From JBIOUF01 sp044866695 (GTDB lineage: Bacteria; Actinomycetota; Actinomycetes; Propionibacteriales; Nocardioidaceae): a stretch of DNA of 55,241 nt. The notes below the pieces were generated by a model. It was not told the DNA's origin, did not search any database, and saw only the letters and a program-made list of their open reading frames with translations. The position numbers and the translations under genes are program-made. Where the stretch lies: assembly GCA_044866695.1 (NCBI GenBank), contig JBIOUF010000174.1:1-55241 (forward strand), written 5' to 3'. Of the stretch, positions 43,681-51,640 are shown in pieces. Position 1 is the stretch's first letter. The number at the start of each line of letters is the position of its first letter.

Positions 43681-43726
43681 GTCCTGCTCGGGTCCTGCTC
43701 TCGTTCTGCTCTCGTTCTGCTCTCGT
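43681..43726. repeat. 11-13-bp tandem repeat between mraZ and the small membrane protein gene
   Basis: Four adjacent units with core TCCTGCTCG / TTCTGCTCTCG lie in the 214-bp gap downstream of mraZ. There is no coding frame with family features. It might slow or fold the dcw leader transcript, or be neutral. Confidence 0.65.
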
Positions 43727-43748
43727 GGTCGGGTCCGCCCCGGTCGGG

Positions 43749-44177
43749 TCAGACGCCGGGGAAGACCTCCTCGGACAGCTCGGCGAACGACTCCGCCTGC
43801 GCCTCGGAGTACGCCTGCCACGCAGCCGCGTCCCAGATCTCCAGGCGGGTCATCGCGCCGATGACGACGACGTCCCGGTCCAGCGCGGCCCAGGAGCGCA
43901 GCACCGGCGGGATGGTGACCCGGCCCTGCTTGTCCGGGGTCTCCTCCGAGGCTCCGGAGGAGAACATCCGCACATAGTCGCGGGCCGCCTTGTTGGTCAC
44001 CGGCGCCTCGCGCAGCCGCTCGGTGATCCGGGCCACCTCCGCCCGGGGCCACACGTAGAGGCAGTGCTCCTGCCCGCGGGTGACCACCAGCCCGTCGGCC
44101 AGCTCGTCCCTGAACTTCGCCGGGAGGAACAGCCGGCCCTTCTCGTCCAACCGCGGGGTGTGGGTGCCGAAGAACAT
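43749..44177 (-). CDS. mraZ: Transcriptional regulator MraZ
   Basis: DNA-binding repressor of the dcw operon, forming a ring of AbrB-like folds. 142 residues with two MraZ repeats: FFGTHTPRLDEKGRLFLPAKFRDEL and TPDKQGRVTIPPVLRSWAAL, each with the conserved DxKGR-type turn. The ATG at 44177 is chosen because the family begins MFxGTH; GGAGAGG lies upstream. A longer in-frame extension into the promoter is rejected. Its own operator boxes are at 44225-44260. Confidence 0.97.
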   Translation of the reverse strand: MFFGTHTPRLDEKGRLFLPAKFRDELADGLVVTRGQEHCLYVWPRAEVARITERLREAPVTNKAARDYVRMFSSGASEETPDKQGRVTIPPVLRSWAALDRDVVVIGAMTRLEIWDAAAWQAYSEAQAESFAELSEEVFPGV

Positions 44178-44224
44178 CTCGACGCCTCTCCCCGGGTCGG
44201 CGGGACGGAACCTGCTGCCTCTTC

Positions 44225-44267
44225 CTCCACTGCGCTCCACAGTACTCCACTTTTCGCCACCCGCCAA
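44225..44267 (-). promoter_or_regulatory. dcw operon promoter with MraZ boxes
   Basis: On the minus strand TTGGCG (44267-44262), a 17-bp spacer and TACTGT (44244-44239) form a good promoter. Three perfect GTGGAG hexamers (44250-44245, 44240-44235, 44230-44225) and a fourth GTGGCG (44260-44255) are spaced every 10 bp across it. Ten-bp-spaced GTGG-type repeats next to mraZ are the known MraZ operator. Placement over the -10 predicts autorepression. Confidence 0.8.
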
Positions 44268-44405
44268 CCACCAGGAGCGCGCGACCGCGGCCATCGGTGT
44301 CCGCGTGCTTGCGCGTGGCGCGACAATGGGCGCAGCGCGGCGCCGGTGGGCGCCGCCTGAGCGGGAGGGCTGCAGGTGGGGACAGGGCCGGGCGGGCACC
44401 CCGAA

Positions 44406-44655
44406 CGGAGCGAGCCGACCAGCCCGTCCGGGCGAACCGGACGCGAGGCAGACCGATGAGCGAGGCCCAGGTCAGCGGACACCGCGAGCGGAGCGAGCCG
44501 ACCAGCCTGCCCAGGCGACCACCGAGCACCGCACCGCGGCGCCGGCGACCACAGACCAGGCGACACCCGGCCGCAGAGCGCGACCACCCAAGCCTCCTGC
44601 CACGGCGCCCAACCGAACGCGAGGCAGACCGATGAGCGAGGCCCAGGTCAGCGGA
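44406..44655 (+). repeat. Partial duplication of the moxR 5' region
   Basis: Positions 44435-44479 and 44611-44655 are 45-bp direct copies with one mismatch and include the moxR start codon and first codons (encoding SEAQVSG). A second pair, CGGAGCGAGCCGACCAGCC, lies at 44406-44424 and 44489-44507. The two copies of the moxR start are 176 bp apart. The 454-bp gap between mraZ and moxR holds this, the dcw promoter and no other supported gene. Confidence 0.85.
44456..44635 (+). CDS. Putative coupled leader peptide created by the moxR 5' duplication
   Basis: The first copy of the moxR start opens a 59-codon frame that encodes the same first eight residues (MSEAQVSG). It then diverges into an Arg/Pro-rich sequence (HRERSEPTSLPRRPPSTAPR) and stops at 44633-44635, overlapping the true moxR ATG as ATGA. 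It has the same GAGGCAG upstream context as moxR because that too was duplicated. Whether it is translated is unknown. It could be a decoy start, a coupling leader or a neutral relic. Confidence 0.35.
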   Translation: MSEAQVSGHRERSEPTSLPRRPPSTAPRRRRPQTRRHPAAERDHPSLLPRRPTEREADR

Positions 44656-45666
44656 GTGGATCTCGAGATGGTCGCCCGGGTGACCCAGCGGGTCCGGGCC
44701 AGCATCGAGACGGTGATCGAGGGCAAGCCCGAGGTCGCCCGGCTGGCCGTGATCGTGCTGCTGGCCGAGGGGCACCTGCTCATCGAGGACGTGCCCGGCG
44801 TCGGCAAGACGATGCTCAGCAAGGCGCTGGCCCGCTCGATCGACTGCACGGTACGCCGGATCCAGTTCACCCCCGACCTGCTGCCCTCCGACGTCACGGG
44901 CGTGTCGGTGTTCAACCAGGACACCCGGCTGTTCGAGTTCCGGCCCGGGGGGATCTTCGCCAACATCGTGGTCGGCGACGAGATCAACCGGGCCTCCCCG
45001 AAGACCCAGTCGGCGCTGCTGGAGTGCATGGAGGAGCGCCAGGTCACCGTCGACGGGACGACGTACCTGCTGGACTCGCCGTTCCTGGTGATCGCCACGC
45101 AGAACCCCATCGAGATGGAGGGCACCTACGCCCTTCCGGAGGCCCAGCGGGACCGGTTCATGGCCAGGGTGTCCATGGGCTACCCGGTGGAGGCCGCGGA
45201 GATCGCGATGCTCGACGCGCACACCCGGCGCAGCCCTCTGGACGACCTCGAGCCGGTCACCGACGCGGCGGAGGTGGCCAAGCTGATCGAGATCGTCGCC
45301 CAGGTGCACGTCTCGGAGGCCGTGCAGCGCTACGCCGTCGCGCTGGCCACCGCCACGCGCCGCTCCCCCGACCTGATGCTGGGCGCCTCTCCGCGCGCGA
45401 CGCTGCACCTGGTCCGCGCCTCCAAGGCGGGTGCCGCCCTCGACGGCCGGGACTACGTGATCCCCGACGACGTGCAGGCGTTCGCGGTGCCGGTCCTGGC
45501 GCACCGGCTGCTGCCTACGGTGGAGGCGTCGATGGGTGGCCGCACCGCCGACCAGACGCTGCACGGCATCCTCGGGTCGGTGCCCATGCCTGCCGCGCCG
45601 GCCCCCGCCAGGCCCCGGACGGTGTCGGCCGGCTCCGCGGAGCTCTCCCGGCGGGTCGGCCGGTGA
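44632..45666 (+). CDS. MoxR-family AAA+ ATPase
   Basis: A chaperone-like ATPase of the MoxR group that acts with DUF58 and transglutaminase partners. 344 residues: Walker A EDVPGVGKTMLSKALA, Walker B VVGDEINRASPKTQSALLECMEE, sensor 1 VIATQNPIEMEGTYALPEAQRDRF, and the C-terminal lid. The ATG at 44632 is used because the family starts shortly before the helix DLEMVARVTQRVRASIE. A longer in-frame extension upstream overlaps the divergent mraZ. A weak GAGGCAG precedes the start, and the leader frame ends on it. Confidence 0.95.
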   Translation: MSEAQVSGVDLEMVARVTQRVRASIETVIEGKPEVARLAVIVLLAEGHLLIEDVPGVGKTMLSKALARSIDCTVRRIQFTPDLLPSDVTGVSVFNQDTRLFEFRPGGIFANIVVGDEINRASPKTQSALLECMEERQVTVDGTTYLLDSPFLVIATQNPIEMEGTYALPEAQRDRFMARVSMGYPVEAAEIAMLDAHTRRSPLDDLEPVTDAAEVAKLIEIVAQVHVSEAVQRYAVALATATRRSPDLMLGASPRATLHLVRASKAGAALDGRDYVIPDDVQAFAVPVLAHRLLPTVEASMGGRTADQTLHGILGSVPMPAAPAPARPRTVSAGSAELSRRVGR

Positions 45667-45715
45667 CCCGCCACGACGCGTCGCCGGCAACGGCTCCCGG
45701 TCCGGGAGGACCGCG

Positions 45716-47002
45716 GTGCGCGACGCGCTGAGCGCGCTGACCAACCGGGGCCGCGCCTTCCTGGCGGCAGGCGCGACCACCGTCGTCTGCGCGCTCGTGC
45801 TGGGCTACGACGAGCTGGTGCGCATCGCCGGCCTGCTCGTCGCGCTGCCGCTGGTCACCGCGTGGTCCGTCGGCCACAGCAGGTACCGGCTGGGGCTGGT
45901 GCGGACGTTGGCGCCGGCCCGTGTCGCGGTCGGGAGCCAGGCGACGGTCCAGCTCGAGCTGACCAACGACGGTCGGATGCCCACCGGCCTGCTGCTGCTC
46001 GAGGAGGTGCTGCCCTACGTCCTGGGCCCGCGACCGCGGTTCGTGATCGACCGGATGGGCCCGTTGTGGAAGCGCACCATCCGCTACACGGTGCGGCCGG
46101 AGGTCCGCGGCAAGCTCGCCGTGGGACCCATGACGGTGCGGCTGAGCGACCCGTTCGGCCTCATCGAGCTCACCCGGACCTTCCATGCCCGGTCCGCACT
46201 GGTGGTCACCCCGCGGGTGACCCCGCTACCGCCCATCCCGCTGTCCGGGGTGTGGACCGGGTCCGGGGACAACCGCCCACGGGCCTTCGCCACCGGCAGC
46301 GCCGAGGACGTCACGGTGCGCGAGTACCGCCAGGGCGACGACCTGCGCCGCGTGCACTGGCGCACCAGCGCCAAGGCCGGCGAGCTGATGGTGCGCCGTG
46401 AGGAGCAGCCCTGGCAGTCGCGCGCCACGGTCTTCGTCGACACCCGGGCGCACGTGCACCGCGGCTCCGGCGCCGGGTCGTCGCTCGAGCACGCCGTGGC
46501 GGTCGCGGCGTCGGCGGCGGTGCACCTGACCCAGCGCGGGTTCGTCGTGAGGCTGGTCACCGCCCAGGGCGAGGAGCACGCCGGCTGGCATGAGCACGGC
46601 TCGGCCGGTGCCGAGACCGGACCACTTCTCGAGGCCCTCGCGGTCGTCCGCGAGGCGCACCGGCCGACGGTGGACCTCGGGTGGCTGCAGGAGGCGGGTC
46701 AGGCGTCCGGCCTGACCGTCGCGGTGCTGGGCGCCGTCGACGACTCCGACCACGCCACGCTGGTGCGCATGCGACACGGCGCGGCGAGCGCGCTGGCGGT
46801 GCTGCTCGACGTCGAGGCCTGGGACCCGGCCCGGCCCGCTTCCGAGGCGCGCCCGGCGCCGCAGACCGCCTGGCTGGCGGGCCGCGGGTGGCGGGTGGCG
46901 CGGTGCGGGCCGACCGACCCGCTGCCCCGGGTCTGGCAGTCCCTGGGCGCGGTCGGCCGTGCCGGCCGAGCCCGGCCGGTCGATCCGGAGCCGGTGCGGT
47001 GA
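45716..47002 (+). CDS. DUF58 domain protein
   Basis: 428 residues: two N-terminal hydrophobic helices (TVVCALVLGYDELVRIAGLLVALPLVTAWSV), a beta-rich middle, then the DUF58 signature ATGSAEDVTVREYRQGDDLRRVHWRTSAKAGELMVRREE. A von Willebrand-like C-terminal fold follows. These proteins are thought to be substrates or adaptors of MoxR ATPases. GGGAGGA lies at good spacing before the GTG at 45716, 49 bp after the moxR stop. The stop overlaps the next gene (GTGA). Confidence 0.93.
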   Translation: MRDALSALTNRGRAFLAAGATTVVCALVLGYDELVRIAGLLVALPLVTAWSVGHSRYRLGLVRTLAPARVAVGSQATVQLELTNDGRMPTGLLLLEEVLPYVLGPRPRFVIDRMGPLWKRTIRYTVRPEVRGKLAVGPMTVRLSDPFGLIELTRTFHARSALVVTPRVTPLPPIPLSGVWTGSGDNRPRAFATGSAEDVTVREYRQGDDLRRVHWRTSAKAGELMVRREEQPWQSRATVFVDTRAHVHRGSGAGSSLEHAVAVAASAAVHLTQRGFVVRLVTAQGEEHAGWHEHGSAGAETGPLLEALAVVREAHRPTVDLGWLQEAGQASGLTVAVLGAVDDSDHATLVRMRHGAASALAVLLDVEAWDPARPASEARPAPQTAWLAGRGWRVARCGPTDPLPRVWQSLGAVGRAGRARPVDPEPVR

Positions 47003-49395
47003 CCGGCTGGCGGCGGGTCGCAGACCAGGCGGTGGTGCCGGCGCTGGCGGCCCTGGCCACCTTCGCGACGCTGCTGGGCTGGGGCGGGTTCTCCCAACGG
47101 CCCAGCGCCTACCTGGTGCCGCTGTTCTGGGTCTGCGTCGTCGTCGCGGCGGCCGGCTGCGGTCTCCGGGCGCTCCGGATGCCCGCGCTCGTGGTGCTGC
47201 TCGGCCAGGCACTGCTGCTGGTGGTCTGGGCGTGCCGGATGTGGGCGGGGACCTGGCTGCCCACACCGGCCGCGCTGCAGACCCTGGGCCAGACCTGGCG
47301 GCTCGCGGTCGAGACCGCCAACATGTACGCCGCGCCGGTCAGCGCCGAGGTGACGGAGTTCCACCCGGTGCTCATCGTGGCGGGAGCGGGCTGTGCGCTG
47401 GCGGTGGACTTCCTCGCGGCCGGGCTGCGCCGGGTTCCGCTGGCCGGGCTGCCGCTGCTGGCGGCGTACACGGCACCGGTGAGCCTCCTGGCGACCGGCG
47501 TCTCGTGGTTCGTGTTCACCCTGGGGGCGCTGGCCTTCCTGGCCCTGCTCGCCGCCGACGAGCTGCTCCGGCTCGGCCGGTGGGGCACCAGCCTCGCCGG
47601 GAGCGGACGGGTGCAGGACAGCCAGCGGCGACGGGTCACCGGGCAGGCGGTGTGGCCGGCGGCGCAGCGGCTCGGGGTCACCGCGACGGGTCTGGCGGTC
47701 CTGGCGCCCCTGCTGGTGCCGACGGTGAGCCTGGGCATGTTCGACGGCCTCGGCCCGGGTGCGGGAGGGGACGGCGACGGCGTCGCGATCCGCAACCCGA
47801 TGCTGGACCTCAAGCGCAACCTCACCCGCGGGGAGGACGAGCCCCTGCTCGCGGTCACCACGAGCGACCCCGACCCGGGCTACCTCCGGCTGTCGGTGCT
47901 GGACAGCTTCACCGACGACGCCTGGCGCCCCTCCAAGCGCCGGATCCCGCCCACCCAGCGGGCGATCGGAGAGGACCTGCCCACGCCCCCCGGCCTGCAC
48001 AGAGGCGTCCGTACCGGCCAGACCGACTACGAGGTGTCGGTGTCGGACCAGTTCGACTCGACCTGGCTGCCCGTGTCCTACCCGGTCGCCTCGGTGGAGG
48101 CGGTCACGGACTGGCGCTACGACACCCGCACGATGGACTTCATCAGCGCCACCGACGGGCAGACCACCGCCGGCCGCCGGTACCGGTTCACCCAGCTCGA
48201 CGTGTTCCCCACCGCCGACCAGCTGATCAGCGCGCCTCCGGCGCCGGCGGGACTGACCACCGACGGCACCGACCTGCCCGAGGACCTTCCCCAGTCCGTG
48301 GTGACGCTCGCCGCGAAGGTCACCGAGGGCTCGTCGTCGCGGTTCCAGTCCGCGGTGATGCTGCAGCAGTGGTTCCGAGAGGACGGTGGCTTCGTCTACG
48401 ACCTGGACAGCGAGGACGGCACGGGGCTAGAGCAGCTCGAGCGGTTCCTGGGCAACGGCGCGGGCAGCCGCCGGGGCTACTGCGAGCAGTTCGCCGCCGC
48501 GATGGCGCTGATGGCCCGCACCAAGGGCATCCCGGCCCGGGTCGCGGTGGGCTTCTTGCACCCCGACCGGGTCGAGCCCGATGTGTGGGTCTACAGCTCC
48601 CACGACATGCACGCCTGGCCGGAGCTGTACTTCGAGGGGGTCGGCTGGGTGCGGTTCGAGCCGACGCCGAGGGTGCGGTCCGGCGGCGTCCCGTCCTACA
48701 CCACCGCGGACCTGCCCAGCCCCGTGCAGCCCTCCGCGTCCGCGGCGAGCTCCGCCCTCCCCGAGCAGACCCGGCCGGAGCGCGACGTCCCCTCCAGCCG
48801 GCCGACCGCCGCGGCCGCACCGGCCGACGCCTCCGGCCCGGGTCCCGGATGGGCGGCGGTCGGCGTGCTCGCAGCGGTCGTCGCCGTGGCCGGCACGCCG
48901 CGGCTGGCCCGGGTAGCCCTGCGCCGCCGCCGGGCGGCGGCCACCGGGGCCGCGGCGCGGCTGGAAGGTGCCTGGGCCGAGCTCCGCGCCACCGCCCGCG
49001 ACCTCGGCCTGGCCTTCGACGACGGGCTCACCCTGCGCCGGCAGGCCGAGCGGCTGGCCCGGGGCTTCGGCCGCCGGCCGAAGCGCGACGACCCGGCCCT
49101 CCCGGCCCTTCGCGGCCGAGGCCCGAGGGCCGATCCCGAGGCCGCGCGGGCCCTGGAACGGCTGGTGCTGGCTCTCGAGCGGGCCCGCTACTCCACTCGC
49201 CCTCCCACCGAGGAGGAGCTGGACGACGTCACCGCGGACGTCCGCCTGGTGACCGCCGCGATGCGGGCCGGGGTGCGCGCCTCCACCCGCCGCCGCGCCA
49301 CCTGGCTCCCCGCCTCCCTCTGGTACGGCCTGCGAGCCCCCCGCACCCGCTCCTCCCGCGCCGTCGGCGAACCCGGCCTGGACCAGTCGACCTGA
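46999..49395 (+). CDS. Transglutaminase-like membrane protein (TgpA-type)
   Basis: 798 residues. The N-terminal ~225 residues hold six to seven hydrophobic helices (for example VPLFWVCVVVAAAGCGLRALR, WFVFTLGALAFLALLAADELL). An extracytoplasmic domain follows, with a transglutaminase/protease core: Cys in RRGYCEQFAAAMALMARTKGIPARVAVGF, His in SSHDMHAWPELYFEGVGWVRFEPTP. Then come a Ser/Pro/Ala-rich linker, another helix (GWAAVGVLAAVVAVAGTPRLARVAL) and a DUF4129-like cytosolic tail. The MoxR-DUF58-transglutaminase trio is widespread in actinobacteria, with a suspected cell-envelope role. GTG overlaps the DUF58 stop. Confidence 0.94.
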   Translation: MTGWRRVADQAVVPALAALATFATLLGWGGFSQRPSAYLVPLFWVCVVVAAAGCGLRALRMPALVVLLGQALLLVVWACRMWAGTWLPTPAALQTLGQTWRLAVETANMYAAPVSAEVTEFHPVLIVAGAGCALAVDFLAAGLRRVPLAGLPLLAAYTAPVSLLATGVSWFVFTLGALAFLALLAADELLRLGRWGTSLAGSGRVQDSQRRRVTGQAVWPAAQRLGVTATGLAVLAPLLVPTVSLGMFDGLGPGAGGDGDGVAIRNPMLDLKRNLTRGEDEPLLAVTTSDPDPGYLRLSVLDSFTDDAWRPSKRRIPPTQRAIGEDLPTPPGLHRGVRTGQTDYEVSVSDQFDSTWLPVSYPVASVEAVTDWRYDTRTMDFISATDGQTTAGRRYRFTQLDVFPTADQLISAPPAPAGLTTDGTDLPEDLPQSVVTLAAKVTEGSSSRFQSAVMLQQWFREDGGFVYDLDSEDGTGLEQLERFLGNGAGSRRGYCEQFAAAMALMARTKGIPARVAVGFLHPDRVEPDVWVYSSHDMHAWPELYFEGVGWVRFEPTPRVRSGGVPSYTTADLPSPVQPSASAASSALPEQTRPERDVPSSRPTAAAAPADASGPGPGWAAVGVLAAVVAVAGTPRLARVALRRRRAAATGAAARLEGAWAELRATARDLGLAFDDGLTLRRQAERLARGFGRRPKRDDPALPALRGRGPRADPEAARALERLVLALERARYSTRPPTEEELDDVTADVRLVTAAMRAGVRASTRRRATWLPASLWYGLRAPRTRSSRAVGEPGLDQST

Positions 49396-49408
49396 CCCCC
49401 CCCCGGCC

Positions 49409-49480
49409 GTCGAGCCGTCAATGCTGGTGGGGCGAGCCGTCAGTGTTGGTGGGTCGAGCCGTCAGTCGTGGTGGGGCGAG
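49409..49480. repeat. 22-bp tandem repeat array, about three units
   Basis: Units carry GAGCCGTCAGT or GAGCCGTCAAT with TGGTGGGTCGAG/TGGTGGGGCGAG before it. This is the third copy of the array family seen at 135-198 and 12615-12711. It starts 14 bases after the transglutaminase stop codon. Confidence 0.85.
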
Positions 49481-49595
49481 TTGGCCGGGTGGGTGGGGGC
49501 GTGCCGGCCAGGTGGGCGTTGCCGAGTCGGCCAGGTGGGTAGGGGCGAGTCGGCCCTGGGTGGGGGCGAGTCGGCCAGGTGGGTTGGTCGGCTGG
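49471..49595. repeat. About 19-25-bp tandem array with core GGGGCGAGTCGGCCAGG
   Basis: Five to six degenerate units follow the 49409 array without a break. They have the form TGGGTGGGGGCGAG, then TCGGCCAGG. It shares the GGGGCGAG word with the preceding array but has a different second half. The 355-bp gap between the transglutaminase and DUF3040 genes contains only these repeats and the inverted repeat at 49652-49729. Confidence 0.75.
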
Positions 49596-49651
49596 GCACC
49601 GCGATGCAGGCGGTGGTCCGTTTCGCTGCCCCCTGCGGTCGGCCTTCGGGG

Positions 49652-49729
49652 GAGTCGAACCGCGAACTCTGTTCGTCGGTTCGAGGGCGCTACGCGCCGG
49701 GGCGACGACCACAGTGCACGGTTCGACTC
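49652..49729. repeat. 11-bp perfect inverted repeat resembling T-arm sequence
   Basis: GAGTCGAACCG (49652-49662) and CGGTTCGACTC (49719-49729) are perfect complements 56 bp apart. A partial third copy, CGGTTCGAG, lies near 49677. GGTTCGACTCC resembles a tRNA T-arm, but no complete tRNA can be folded around it. It may be a tRNA-gene relic or a terminator at the end of the DUF3040 gene. Confidence 0.5.
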
Positions 49730-49750
49730 CTTGCTCGGGGTGGGACTCGG

Positions 49751-50194
49751 TCACCAGCCGTTCTCGCGGCGGCGGCGCCAGCGCTCCTCGAAGCGCTCCA
49801 TCATCGAGCCGTTGTGCTTGCGGGGGCGCGGCCGCTTGGCCGCCTTCGCGGCCTTGCCGCCCTGGATCACGGTCAGGCCGGGATCGCCCGAAGGCGCGGC
49901 GCGGGGCGGCTCGGCGGCGGCCTGGGCACTACCTCGCCACGAGACGAGCATGAGGTACGCCGAGGCCAGCATGACCACGAAGCCGATGATGCCGACGATG
50001 GTCAGCTGGGTGATCGCGCCGGTCATCAGCACCGCGATGCCCACCACGAAGACGAGCGCACCAGCGACGAGGCGGCGGCGTGCGTGCCGGCGCAACGTGG
50101 TGCCGCGCAGGGCTGAGGCGAGCTTGGGGTCCTCCGCCACCAGCGCACGCTCCATCTGCTCCAGCAGACGAAGCTCTTCTTCGGAGAGAGGCAC
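49751..50194 (-). CDS. DUF3040 domain membrane protein
   Basis: 147 residues: an N-terminal helix typical of the family (PLSEEELRLLEQMERALVAEDPKLASALRG), a basic stop-transfer (LRRHARRR), and two hydrophobic helices (LVAGALVFVVGIAVLMTGAITQ and IGFVVMLASAYLML). A long basic cytosolic tail rich in Lys/Arg follows. Function is unknown; the family is restricted to actinobacteria. GTG at 50194 has GGAGG four bases upstream. Its -10 is probably TAGACT at 50230-50225. Confidence 0.9.
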   Translation of the reverse strand: MPLSEEELRLLEQMERALVAEDPKLASALRGTTLRRHARRRLVAGALVFVVGIAVLMTGAITQLTIVGIIGFVVMLASAYLMLVSWRGSAQAAAEPPRAAPSGDPGLTVIQGGKAAKAAKRPRPRKHNGSMMERFEERWRRRRENGW

Positions 50195-50224
50195 GGTTCC
50201 TCCATCGCGACGGTCGTGCCTTCG

Positions 50225-50230
50225 AGTCTA
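50225..50230 (-). promoter_or_regulatory. -10 box of the DUF3040 gene
   Basis: TAGACT on the minus strand fits TANNNT and lies 30 bases before the GTG at 50194, leaving room for the GGAGG site. A clear -35 is not visible. Confidence 0.45.
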
Positions 50231-50317
50231 GGCACGTCGTTGTCCCGGTGGTACCCGAGAACTCAAAATCTCCACTCCTCGACGCGTGCGCGTTTCACGC
50301 GGTCGGTTGGCGTGCCC

Positions 50318-51553
50318 TCAGCCCGCCTTCGCCCGTCCGGCCGACCCGCCGAGCAGCGTCGCCGGCTGGACCGCTGTCCGGCCGAACCGAAGGCGGGCCC
50401 GGTCCGTCGCCTGGTCGGCTTCGGCCCAGCCGTGCTCGCGAGCGCCGAGCCGGAGCTGGCGGTAGACGGTCCGCCTCGGCACGAGACCTTCCACGCGCAC
50501 TCCCACCAGCCGGACCCGGGCCCGCTGCAGCCCCAGGGCAGCGAACAGGTCCGTGGCGGTGGCGTAGATCTCCCACGTGACGTCGGTGTGCTCGGACCGG
50601 GTCCGGCTGCGAGTGATCGTGGTGAAGTCGGCGAACCGCACCTTCAGCGTCACCGTCCGGCCCGCCACCCCCGCCGTACGCATCCGGGTACCGACCTTGG
50701 AGGAGAGCCGGAGCAGCTCTCGCCGGACCACCTCGGGGTCGTCGGTGTCGCGGCCGAACGTCTCGTCGGCGCCGATGCTCTTCTCCGGCTCCTCCTCCGG
50801 ACCGCGGCGTGCGGACACCCGCCGCGGGTCCTCTCCCCAGGACAGGTGGTGCAGCTGGGCGCCCAGCGCCGGCCCGAGCGCTCGCCGCAAGGTGGGCACC
50901 GGCGTGTACGCCAGGTCGCCCACCGTCCGAAGGCCGAGCCTGCCCAGCACCTCGGCGGTCCGCTCCCCCACCCCCCACAGCTCCTCGACGCCGAGCGGGT
51001 GCAGGAACGACGTCACCTCGTGGGGAGGCACCACCAGCACCCCGTCCGGCTTGGCCAGCCGGCTGGCCAGCTTGGCGACACCCAGGGTGCTGGACACCCC
51101 GACCGAGCAGGTGACCCGCTGCTCGTCGTGCACCCGCGCTCGGATGGTCTCGGCCACGGTCGCCGGTGATCCCAGCCGTCGCGTCGACCCGGACACGTCG
51201 AGGAAGGCCTCGTCCATCGACAGGGCCTGCACCACCGGGGTGACCTGGCGGAACAGCTCCATGACCGATGCCGACACCGCGCTGAACGCGGCGGAGTCGG
51301 GGGTCAGCACCACCATCCCCGGACAGATCCGGCGGGCCCGGGTCATCGGCATCGCCGAGTGGACCCCGTGCTCACGGGCCGGGTAGTTCGCCGAGAGCAC
51401 CACGCCCCGCATGCCCCCGCCGACGGCCACCGGCACCTCGGCGAGGTCTGGCCGGTCCCGGGTCATCACCGAGGCGTAGAAGGCGTCCATGTCGACGTGC
51501 AGGATCGGGCAGTCCCACGAGCCGTCCAGCGGGTGAAGCCGGTGACCGGTCAT
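50318..51553 (-). CDS. dinB: DNA polymerase IV (Y-family translesion polymerase)
   Basis: An error-prone polymerase that bypasses lesions. 411 residues: palm motif ILHVDMDAFYASVM (catalytic Asps), VVLSANYPAREHGVHSAMP, catalytic LSMDEAFLDVSG, thumb helix-hairpin-helix PLGVEELWGVGERTAEVLGRLGLRTVGDLA, and little-finger TLKVRFADFTTITRSRT. No clear C-terminal beta-clamp pentapeptide was identified. ATG at 51553, 87 bp after the methyltransferase stop. No SOS box was found directly upstream, so damage induction, if any, would come from further upstream. Confidence 0.96.
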   Translation of the reverse strand: MTGHRLHPLDGSWDCPILHVDMDAFYASVMTRDRPDLAEVPVAVGGGMRGVVLSANYPAREHGVHSAMPMTRARRICPGMVVLTPDSAAFSAVSASVMELFRQVTPVVQALSMDEAFLDVSGSTRRLGSPATVAETIRARVHDEQRVTCSVGVSSTLGVAKLASRLAKPDGVLVVPPHEVTSFLHPLGVEELWGVGERTAEVLGRLGLRTVGDLAYTPVPTLRRALGPALGAQLHHLSWGEDPRRVSARRGPEEEPEKSIGADETFGRDTDDPEVVRRELLRLSSKVGTRMRTAGVAGRTVTLKVRFADFTTITRSRTRSEHTDVTWEIYATATDLFAALGLQRARVRLVGVRVEGLVPRRTVYRQLRLGAREHGWAEADQATDRARLRFGRTAVQPATLLGGSAGRAKAG

Positions 51554-51640
51554 GGGACGCCATCCCCCGGGACGCGTCGTCCTCGCTGTCCCGGACCGGA
51601 CCGGGCGGGGCCAGGGCAGGGGCCGGGGCCGGGGGCGGGA

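Noticed and set aside
49655..49684. Possible second SOS box
   Set aside because: GAAC and GTTC arms are present, but the spacing is three or more than ten bases, not four, and no promoter or gene start follows.
49652..49729. Possible tRNA gene
   Set aside because: GGTTCGACTCC resembles a T-arm, but no acceptor stem, D-arm and anticodon arm of proper length can be placed around it.
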